The translations under genes were made by a program, and so were the position numbers. DNA of 11,588 nt from Altererythrobacter sp. (lineage in GTDB: Bacteria; Pseudomonadota; Alphaproteobacteria; Sphingomonadales; Sphingomonadaceae). The notes below the pieces were generated by a model. It had not been told where the DNA came from and did not search any database. It saw only the letters and a program-made list of their open reading frames with translations. Positions 4,940-10,607 of the stretch are shown here, piece after piece. The stretch is taken from positions 1 through 11,588 of the forward strand of contig JAGXGU010000097.1 of NCBI GenBank assembly GCA_024636575.1, in the 5' to 3' direction. How positions within the stretch are numbered: position 1 is the first letter of the stretch; each line of letters begins with the position of its first letter.

Positions 4940-7639
4940 ATGAATGGACGAACAATGGCAGGCGAACAACATTTGAAACCTGCCGCGCGTCTCGCGCTGG
5001 CATTGCTTGGCGGAACTATTTTGGCAGGCATGCCGGTATCGGTTTCCGCACAGGATACTGCGCCGCCTGCGGCCCAGCCTACCCCGCAACCCGCCCCGCA
5101 ACCAGTGGTGCCGCAGCAGGACATTATCCAGAGTATCACGGTCGTCGGTTCCGAACGGCTCGAGGCGCCCACGATCCTGAGTTATATCGGATTGCGGGTG
5201 GGTGAACCCTATACACAGGCGGATGCCGATCAGGCGCTAAAGGATCTGGCGGCGACCGAGCTGTTTTCAAATTTCAGCGTCCGCAACGATAACGGCAATG
5301 TCGTGATCAATGTGACGGAAAACCCGGTGGTCAACCGAATCATTCTGGAAGGCAACAAGCGGATCAAGAACGACAAGATCCTTCCTGAAATCAAGCTGAC
5401 CGCACGCCAGATTTTCACCCGTTCCAAGGTTCGCGCCGATGTTGCGCGGATAATCGAATTGTACAAGCGGCAAGGGCGCTTTGCTGCCACGGTCGAACCC
5501 AAGATGGTCGAACTGAGCCAGAACCGCGTCGATATCGTGTTCGAGATTTCCGAAGGGCCCAAATCCAAGGTCCGCCAGATCAACATCATCGGTAACGAGA
5601 AGTTTTCCGACGGCGATCTGCGCAGTGAAATGGTCACCAAGCAGGCGCGGCTGACCAGCTTCCTGAGCTCCAACACCAGCTACGATCCCGATCGCCTGGC
5701 ATTCGACCAACAAAAGCTGCGGCAGTTCTACCTGACCGAAGGCTATGCCGATTTCCGCGTCGTTTCCGCAGTTGCCGAGCTGACGCCCGACAAGCGCGAT
5801 TTCATCATCACCTATGTGGTGGAAGAAGGTGAACGGTACAAATTCGGCGATGTGAAGGTCGAAAGCGAATTGCGCGATTTCGACAGTGAACGGATGACCG
5901 AGAATCTTCGCATGAAAACCGGTGACTGGTATGATGCGAAATCGGTAGAGGACACGGTCGAGCAGCTGAGCGAGCTGGCCGGGACATTCGGATACGCATT
6001 TGCCGAGGTGCAGCCCAATTTCGACCGGAGCCAGGAAGACCTGACGATGGGCATTACCTATGTCCTGCGCGAAGCGCCGCGCGTCTATGTCGAGCGGCTG
6101 GATGTAAATGGCAACACGCTGACCCAGGACAAGGTTCTGCGCCGTGAATTCCGGCTTGCGGAAGGTGACGCATTCAACTCGCTGCAGGTCAAACGGACGA
6201 CCAACCGGATCAAGTCGCTCGGGTTTTTCCAGGAAAACTTCGAAGTTGAACAAAAGCCGGGCAGCGCGCCCGACCGGATCATCCTGGAAGCGAATGTAGA
6301 GGAACAGCCAACCGGGGAATTGCAGCTTTCGGCGGGCTTTTCCTCCATCGAAAGCTTCATTCTGTCCGGGTCGATCCGGCAGCGTAACTTTCGCGGCCGC
6401 GGCCAGACGGTCGGTGCCAGTGTAAACTATTCGCGTTTCTCCCGGTCATTCAATCTCAGTTTTTCAGAACCCTATCTGTTCGATCGTAACATATCCGCCG
6501 GAATCGACCTGTATCGGCGCGATTTCAATAGTTTCAGTAATCTATCATCGAGGAATCGGGACACCACATTCTCGCAATCGACGACTGGTGGCTCGTTGCG
6601 GGCTGGCGTTGCGTTGACGGAATTCATGTCCCTGATCGGCAGTTATACGTTCAATTACGATCAGGTGACGCTGGACGAGCGCACTTTCTTCCTCGATCTC
6701 GATGGGGACGGTGTCGCGACGTGCGAACCGCTGCGGGCCGGGCGATTCCTGTGTGACGCGATCGGCAACCGGGTCAGTTCCATTCTGGGTGCCACGCTGG
6801 CGTATGACGCCACCGACAGCCGGTTTCGCCCGACCCGTGGTCGCGCTGCATCCGTCGGGGTGGAATTCGCCGGTCTTGGCGGTTCCGTTCGCTACGTTCG
6901 TGTGCGCGCCAAAGCGGCGCAATATTACAATGTATTCAATGGCTTCATCCTGTCCTTCACCGGTGAAGGCGGCTACATAAAGGGCTTGAAGGATCGCGAA
7001 GGCGAAGGCGTGGACGACGTTTTGCTGACCGATCGTTTCTTCCTGGGTGAACCGCAGATGCGCGGATTTGACATTCGCGGCGTTGGCCCGCGTGTTATCC
7101 GCCGTCAGTTTGATATCGATGGGGTGCCACTTACCGATCCGGAAACTTATCTGAGTGATGATGCGATTGGCGGGAATACCTATTACCTTGCCCGCGCCGA
7201 GTTGGAAATTCCGCTGGGTTCCGGTGCCCGCGAATTGGGCTTGCGCCCGTCGATCTATGTCGATGTTGGTGCCTTGTTCAATGTTACGGCGCCGGAGCCG
7301 ATCCTGAGCCCATTCCCGGGTGGCATTTCCATCCAGGATCGGAACGCGGCGGGTGAATTGCTGTATCTGATCCCGGCTACGGCCACTACGCCAGCTACGC
7401 CCACCACATCCCCGAATAATGGTATGGGTACCGATTACGCCCCGATCATCGCGTTCACCGCGCCGCCATTCCAGGAAGTATTCCTGGGCAATTCGGCCAG
7501 CCCGCGTGTGGTTGTGGGCGTCGGGGTCAACTGGAATTCGCCCTTTGGTCCGTTCCGGATCGATTTCACCCATGCGCTGAGAACAGTGGAAGGTGATGAC
7601 ACCAAGAAATTCTCATTTAACGTAGGAACACAATTCTGA
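4940..7639 (+). CDS. bamA: Outer membrane protein assembly factor BamA
   Basis: BamA is the essential Omp85 insertase that folds beta-barrels into the outer membrane. The 899-residue product has a signal peptide (hydrophobic LALALLGGTILAG, likely cleavage after VSVSA, residue 37) and a Pro/Gln-rich linker (about 40-60). An array of five POTRA repeats follows (about 61-430), recognisable from elements such as VVGSERLEAPTIL, ILEGNKRIKNDKIL, IIGNEKFSDGDL and LDVNGNTLTQDKVL. The C-terminal 16-strand barrel begins around LQLSAGFSS. The loop-6 motif appears as MRGF (Arg708), and the protein ends in Phe, as barrel proteins do. The start is ATG 4940; ATG 4955 is also possible, and a TTG at 4889 is in frame but lacks a binding site and lies in the tandem repeat. 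Unusual features are a D586-L-D-G-D-G591 acidic motif and a Cys595/Cys605 pair in a barrel loop, and a Thr/Ala/Pro-rich loop near residues 815-832. The stop overlaps skp by 1 nt. Confidence 0.96.
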   Translation: MNGRTMAGEQHLKPAARLALALLGGTILAGMPVSVSAQDTAPPAAQPTPQPAPQPVVPQQDIIQSITVVGSERLEAPTILSYIGLRVGEPYTQADADQALKDLAATELFSNFSVRNDNGNVVINVTENPVVNRIILEGNKRIKNDKILPEIKLTARQIFTRSKVRADVARIIELYKRQGRFAATVEPKMVELSQNRVDIVFEISEGPKSKVRQINIIGNEKFSDGDLRSEMVTKQARLTSFLSSNTSYDPDRLAFDQQKLRQFYLTEGYADFRVVSAVAELTPDKRDFIITYVVEEGERYKFGDVKVESELRDFDSERMTENLRMKTGDWYDAKSVEDTVEQLSELAGTFGYAFAEVQPNFDRSQEDLTMGITYVLREAPRVYVERLDVNGNTLTQDKVLRREFRLAEGDAFNSLQVKRTTNRIKSLGFFQENFEVEQKPGSAPDRIILEANVEEQPTGELQLSAGFSSIESFILSGSIRQRNFRGRGQTVGASVNYSRFSRSFNLSFSEPYLFDRNISAGIDLYRRDFNSFSNLSSRNRDTTFSQSTTGGSLRAGVALTEFMSLIGSYTFNYDQVTLDERTFFLDLDGDGVATCEPLRAGRFLCDAIGNRVSSILGATLAYDATDSRFRPTRGRAASVGVEFAGLGGSVRYVRVRAKAAQYYNVFNGFILSFTGEGGYIKGLKDREGEGVDDVLLTDRFFLGEPQMRGFDIRGVGPRVIRRQFDIDGVPLTDPETYLSDDAIGGNTYYLARAELEIPLGSGARELGLRPSIYVDVGALFNVTAPEPILSPFPGGISIQDRNAAGELLYLIPATATTPATPTTSPNNGMGTDYAPIIAFTAPPFQEVFLGNSASPRVVVGVGVNWNSPFGPFRIDFTHALRTVEGDDTKKFSFNVGTQF

Positions 7640-8334
7640 TGAAAAATATTTTTAAACCGGTACTTGCAGCCGGCCTCGTGCTGACTGCGTCAGTTCCATT
7701 CCTTGCCGCGCCTGCGGCTGCACAGCAGATCGCCCAGAGCATTGGCGTGGTCAGCCTGCCCGCAGCAGTGGCGAATTCGAATGCCTTCAAGGTCGCCGAA
7801 CAACAGCGCCCGGTTACCTACAAGCCGCAGTTCGATCAGGCGAACGCCCGCCGCGATCAACTGACCGCGCAATTGAAGCCTTTGTATGACAAATTCCTGG
7901 CTGACCAGCAGGCCAATGTTGCGCAGGCCACCTTGCAGCAGCAAGCCCAGCAGATCCAGCAGATCGAACAGGCCGGCCAGCGCGAGCTGACTCAGATCGT
8001 GCAACCTGTCGCGCTCAGCCGCGCCTATGTGCAGGAACAGATCGAAGACAAGCTGGATGAAGCGGTGCAGGCAGCTGCAACCAAGCGGAAGATCACGCTC
8101 ATCCTCGATGCCTCGTCCGGCGCGGTTACCTTCGCCGATGCGAAATATAATATCACCCAGACTGTGATCGATGAATTGAACACGCTGCTGCCGTCTGCTC
8201 AATTGGTGCCGCCCCCGGGTTGGTTGCCACGCGAAGCGCGTGAACAGCAGGCAGCTGCCGCTGCTGCGCAGGCTGCCCAGGCCGGCACAGCCACACCGCC
8301 GGCTCCGGCACCTCAGCAGCCAAGCGGCCGTTAA
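7639..8334 (+). CDS. OmpH/Skp-family periplasmic chaperone
   Basis: This encodes 231 residues with a clear signal peptide (MKNIFKPVLAAGLVLTAS to about APAAA-QQ, residues 1-29). A short beta segment follows (IGVVSLPAAVANSNAF), then a long Gln/Ala-rich helical region (about 60-145) rich in heptad-like QQAQQIQQIEQAGQREL, and then a return to a beta-type core (KRKITLILDASSGAVTFADA). That order is the Skp/OmpH jellyfish fold, in which a trimer body holds helical tentacles that keep unfolded outer-membrane proteins soluble in the periplasm. Its position directly after bamA, with ATG overlapping the bamA TGA, supports this. The C-terminal 40 residues form an Ala/Gln then Pro/Ala-rich tail ending APAPQQPSGR, absent from the shorter E. 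coli Skp (about 160 residues). Sequence identity in this family is low, so the name rests on architecture and context. Confidence 0.88.
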   Translation: MKNIFKPVLAAGLVLTASVPFLAAPAAAQQIAQSIGVVSLPAAVANSNAFKVAEQQRPVTYKPQFDQANARRDQLTAQLKPLYDKFLADQQANVAQATLQQQAQQIQQIEQAGQRELTQIVQPVALSRAYVQEQIEDKLDEAVQAAATKRKITLILDASSGAVTFADAKYNITQTVIDELNTLLPSAQLVPPPGWLPREAREQQAAAAAAQAAQAGTATPPAPAPQQPSGR

Positions 8335-8363
8335 GACCAACTGCGAAAATCGGGGCAGGGCCT

Positions 8364-8837
8364 ATGAGTAACGAAAGCGGCGCGCCCGCTTATGACATCG
8401 GGCAAATACTCAAGGCCCTGCCGCATCGCTATCCTTTGCTGCTGGTCGACCGTGTGCAATCGCTGACCATTGGCGAGGAAATTCACGCGATCAAGGCGGT
8501 CAGTTTCAACGAGCAGTTCTTCCAGGGGCATTTCCCGGGGCGGCCCATCATGCCGGGCGTTCTGCAGATCGAAGCAATGGCGCAGGCCGCAGCGATTCTG
8601 GCGATTGAAACACTGGAATTGGCGGGCAGCGGTAAGCTCGTCTATTTCATGGCCATCGACGAGGCAAAGTTCCGTAATCCGGTTGAACCGGGCTGCTTGC
8701 TCGACCTGCATGTCGGCTTTGTCCAGAAACGCGCACGCGTGTGCAAATTCTGGGGCAAGGCAATGGTCGGGGACAAGATCGCCAGCGAGGTGAAGTTCAC
8801 TGCGATGGTGGCTGATCCACCGGCAGACCCGGCCTGA
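8364..8837 (+). CDS. fabZ: 3-hydroxyacyl-[acyl-carrier-protein] dehydratase FabZ
   Basis: FabZ removes water from (3R)-hydroxyacyl-ACP to give trans-2-enoyl-ACP in type II fatty-acid elongation. The 157-residue single hotdog domain has ILKALPHRYPLLLVDRV near the N terminus. The catalytic GHFPGRPIMPGVLQIEAMAQ block follows, with His56 and Glu70 corresponding to the E. coli catalytic pair. The later KFRNPVEPGC segment is also typical. ATG 8364 follows GGGGCAGGG (8352-8360). The 29-nt gap after skp suggests the same transcript. In many proteobacteria lpxD lies between skp and fabZ, and lpxA-lpxB follow; neither is present here, which fits lipid-A-less sphingomonads. Confidence 0.97.
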   Translation: MSNESGAPAYDIGQILKALPHRYPLLLVDRVQSLTIGEEIHAIKAVSFNEQFFQGHFPGRPIMPGVLQIEAMAQAAAILAIETLELAGSGKLVYFMAIDEAKFRNPVEPGCLLDLHVGFVQKRARVCKFWGKAMVGDKIASEVKFTAMVADPPADPA

Positions 8838-8854
8838 GCGCCAAAACTTTACGG

Positions 8855-8883
8855 TTGTAATTCGGCGCGGACCGCCTTAGAGG
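8855..8883 (+). promoter_or_regulatory. Candidate rpmE promoter
   Basis: TTGTAA (8855-8860) and TAGAGG (8878-8883) are spaced by 17 nt. They are followed by a very GC-rich discriminator (CGCGCC), a feature associated with growth-rate or stringently controlled ribosomal promoters. Hexamer matches are moderate, so this is a reading from pattern and position (fabZ end to rpmE start, 113 nt). Confidence 0.35.
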
Positions 8884-8912
8884 CGCGCCTTTCCAATTCA
8901 CTATCATTGCTA

Positions 8913-8930
8913 GGCCGGTCGGTACCGGTC
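8913..8930 (+). promoter_or_regulatory. Small hairpin in the rpmE leader
   Basis: GGCCGGT (8913-8919) pairs with ACCGGTC (8924-8930) over a CGGT loop. This gives 7 bp including one G-U, ending 8 nt before the rpmE Shine-Dalgarno GGAGA (8939-8943). Several bacterial groups carry structured rpmE leaders thought to mediate autoregulation by L31. Whether this hairpin plays that role is untested inference. Confidence 0.35.
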
Positions 8931-8950
8931 AATTGCACGGAGACAGAGCC

Positions 8951-9175
8951 ATGAAGGCCGATACGCACCCACAATACCACACCATCAACGTCAAAATGAC
9001 CGATGGTACCGAATTCCAGACCCGTTCCACCTGGGGCACCGAAGGTGCCACGATGACGCTTGAAATCGATCCGACCAGCCACCCGGCATGGACTGGCGGC
9101 AAGCAGCAGATCCAGGAAGGTGGCCGTGTGGCCCAGTTCAACAAGCGTTTCGGCGGGCTTACTCTCAAGAAGTAA
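8951..9175 (+). CDS. rpmE: Ribosomal protein L31, cysteine-free (zinc-independent) type
   Basis: This is a 74-residue large-subunit protein that helps bridge the 50S and 30S subunits. The N terminus MKADTHPQYHTI and the middle RSTWG are typical, as are the C-terminal HPAWTGG and GGRVAQFNKRF. There are no cysteines, so the CxxC zinc-binding pairs of the C+ class (as in E. coli RpmE) are absent. Alphaproteobacterial L31 proteins commonly have this form, so it need not signal zinc starvation. ATG 8951 is chosen because homologues start at MK-D-HP and GGAGA lies 7 nt upstream. A TTG 18 nt earlier is in frame but has no support. The gene is followed by an intrinsic terminator at 9221-9246. Confidence 0.96.
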   Translation: MKADTHPQYHTINVKMTDGTEFQTRSTWGTEGATMTLEIDPTSHPAWTGGKQQIQEGGRVAQFNKRFGGLTLKK

Positions 9176-9220
9176 TTGCCAGTCACACCAGTTAGGCGGT
9201 CGCAAGATCGCTTTGAGAAG

Positions 9221-9246
9221 GGCGGTCCGACGGGGCCGCCTTTTTT
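9221..9246 (+). terminator. Intrinsic terminator after rpmE
   Basis: GGCGGTCC (9221-9228) pairs with GGGCCGCC (9233-9240) as an 8-bp stem with one G-U pair and a GACG loop. TTTTTT (9241-9246) follows immediately. It lies 45 nt after the rpmE stop and separates it from the convergent minus-strand gene ending at 9257. The minus-strand copy has no matching U-tract, so it should work mainly for rpmE. Confidence 0.85.
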
Positions 9247-9256
9247 GGTTCCGGGG

Positions 9257-9571
9257 TCAGGCGCAGGTAATGCAGCGGGTCGCGACCGGCCGCGCCTTCA
9301 GGCGTTCCAATCCGATTTCATCGCCGCATTTGGCGCAGGTGCCATAGGTGCCGTTCTCGATCCTGAGCAGCGCCAGGCGGATTTGCTGGATTTCATTGCG
9401 CAAGACTGCATCGACACCTTCAAGCGCCTCGTCATCGGCCAGATCGATCGCCTGCTCTTCCCAATCCTTGTCCAGAGGGTGCCTGAGATCATCCTCGATC
9501 ACTTCTGCCCGGTTGATGAGATCATTCAACCGCACCCGCAATTGATCGGCCAGTTCGCTATACTCGGTCAT
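9257..9571 (-). CDS. Short DksA/TraR-family C4 zinc-finger protein
   Basis: This encodes 104 residues. The C-terminal half has the DksA/TraR zinc finger CAKCGDEIGLERLKARPVAT followed by CITC (Cys79, Cys82, Cys100, Cys103). It is preceded by a two-helix, charged coiled-coil region (about 1-75). Proteins of this family enter the RNA polymerase secondary channel and, with ppGpp in the case of DksA, adjust initiation at ribosomal and amino-acid promoters. Hand alignment anchored on the first cysteine places D36-W-E-E39-Q-A41 over the E. coli coiled-coil-tip motif DxxDxA, so the second Asp is a Glu here. It lacks about 45 residues relative to E. coli DksA, mostly at the N terminus. Its ATG is 3 nt after the stop of the upstream dioxygenase gene, and GGGGATGAG overlapping that stop could serve as binding site. 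It may be a DksA paralogue rather than the main DksA; the window cannot tell. Confidence 0.88.
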   Translation of the reverse strand: MTEYSELADQLRVRLNDLINRAEVIEDDLRHPLDKDWEEQAIDLADDEALEGVDAVLRNEIQQIRLALLRIENGTYGTCAKCGDEIGLERLKARPVATRCITCA

Positions 9572-9574
9572 TTC

Positions 9575-10207
9575 TCATCCCCAAGGTTTCTCACGGTACC
9601 ATTTGGTTATCACATATTTCAGGCCCTTGCGCACTTTCATGCCGTGGTGGAGCGAATTGGGGTTCACGCTGCCATCGGCCTGGCGGTTGTTCCAGCACAG
9701 CAATTTGCCCGCTTCAGGCCGGAATATCTTCCCCAACGCCTTGAACCGGGTCCCGCCGCCGCTGGCGACTTCGTTGAGGTAAACCATGAAGGTCCAGCTG
9801 CGCTGCCCGGCGATCGAGCAATAGGTATCGTAATCCTGGCCGCCGGGCGCGAAATAGTCGGTATGCGGTTTGAATTCCTGCCCCACAGCATACCGCTGAC
9901 CCTGCACCGGCTCGCCGAATTGCGCATCGATTCCGGACAGGGCCAGCAGACGCCGCTCAAGTTCCTGCACCACCGGCTCCTCCTCAGACAGATCGCAGGT
10001 TTCGCTGGTGCGAAAATAGTCGTCGCCATTGCTGTCGGCGATGGTGGAAGGGCGGCGGCCCGCATCGACCAGGTCGATCAAAGCAGCACATTGATCTGGA
10101 TCGAGGAAACCCCGCATCTGGAATATTTCCAGCTTGCCGCTCGGAATCCTCTGCAGGCCTGGCCAACCGGTCAATCGCGCTTCGGAGGATTCGCGTGGCG
10201 CATTCAT
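9575..10207 (-). CDS. 2OG-Fe(II) oxygenase, prolyl 4-hydroxylase-like
   Basis: This encodes a cytoplasmic-looking protein of 210 residues with no signal peptide. The double-stranded beta-helix iron site is seen as HTD (His115, Asp117, in EFKPHTDYF) and a distal LHHGMKV, where His187 is the likely third ligand. Lys197, 10 residues on in KYVITKWYRE, is the expected 2-oxoglutarate-binding lysine of P4H-type enzymes. Other typical parts are RTSETCDL (about 66-73), RYAVGQ, TFMVYLNEV-GGGTRF and the metal-distal CWNN segment. Such enzymes couple 2OG decarboxylation to hydroxylation of a protein or small substrate; this one's substrate is unknown. ATG 10207 is chosen because the GTG at 10258 adds 17 poorly convincing residues, but neither has a strong Shine-Dalgarno. 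It lies 3 nt upstream of the DksA-like gene, so the two are probably cotranscribed. Confidence 0.85.
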   Translation of the reverse strand: MNAPRESSEARLTGWPGLQRIPSGKLEIFQMRGFLDPDQCAALIDLVDAGRRPSTIADSNGDDYFRTSETCDLSEEEPVVQELERRLLALSGIDAQFGEPVQGQRYAVGQEFKPHTDYFAPGGQDYDTYCSIAGQRSWTFMVYLNEVASGGGTRFKALGKIFRPEAGKLLCWNNRQADGSVNPNSLHHGMKVRKGLKYVITKWYREKPWG

Positions 10208-10365
10208 GAGAATAATTGATACCAAAGTTGCGTTGCCGGGCAAGCCCAAGTCGCCCACGTTTGGAATGCCTTGTAATAATCTTACGCAAATTCGCGCTTT
10301 GCACAGTTTTTACTTCCCAAATGGCGGAACCTATGCAACAGGCTCGCCCCCTTGCTGGAAGCGAC

Positions 10366-10393
10366 TTGACCACTGCTTCTGCAAGCGTATCAG
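10366..10393 (+). promoter_or_regulatory. Candidate promoter for tRNA-His
   Basis: TTGACC (10366-10371) is a near-consensus -35. TATCAG (10388-10393) at 16-nt spacing is a fair -10. Transcription would start near 10400, about 36 nt before the tRNA. In the rest of the 228-nt gap (10208-10435) I see no gene; the short open frames there have no family features. It should also hold the minus-strand promoter of the dioxygenase gene, which I cannot place with confidence. Confidence 0.4.
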
Positions 10394-10435
10394 CCCCACT
10401 ACACGGCACGCCAATTGGCAGGCTTTGGGGCATGT

Positions 10436-10513
10436 GGCGATCGTAGCTCAGTTGGTTAGAGCGCCGGTTTGTGGTACCGGAGGTCGGGGGTTCAAGACCC
10501 CTCGATCGCCCCA
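10436..10513 (+). tRNA. tRNA-His (anticodon GTG)
   Basis: A full cloverleaf can be drawn. The acceptor GCGATCG pairs with CGATCGC; the D arm has GCTC...GAGC with loop AGTTGGTTA; the anticodon stem CCGGT/ACCGG encloses loop TTGTGGT with anticodon GTG; the T arm GGGGG-TTCAAGA-CCCCT contains the TTC. The encoded 3' CCA is at 10511-10513. The extra 5' G at 10436 (position -1), opposite C73, is the diagnostic identity element of bacterial tRNA-His. Tools that ignore G-1 would start it at 10437. Confidence 0.97.
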
Positions 10514-10607
10514 TTTTCCCCGTTAGGTCTGATAGTCCGATTGGCCATCGACACCATGTGCGGCAAACCATCTGTGATGGGCCCGCGCGATAGCGGGACG
10601 ACAATTC

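Noticed and set aside
5267..7573. Two long minus-strand open frames (5267-6253 and 6545-7573).
   Set aside because: Both are antisense to bamA, which has full domain support. They show no family motif.
8838..8868. GCGCC/GGCGC inverted repeat as a fabZ terminator.
   Set aside because: The stem is 5 bp with a 21-nt loop and no T-run. It brackets the candidate rpmE -35 and is probably chance.
9176..10219. Plus-strand open frame of 347 codons.
   Set aside because: It runs opposite the zinc-finger and dioxygenase genes, which carry complete catalytic and metal-binding motifs. It begins directly after the rpmE stop, runs through its terminator, and has no recognisable domain.
10134..10526. Plus-strand open frame of 130 codons spanning the tRNA gene.
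   Set aside because: It reads through the entire tRNA-His and the 5' end of the opposite gene, and its translation has no protein-like pattern.
10582..10597. CCCGC/GCGGG hairpin after tRNA-His as a terminator.
   Set aside because: The stem is only 5 bp with no T-tract, and it sits just before the dehydrogenase start.
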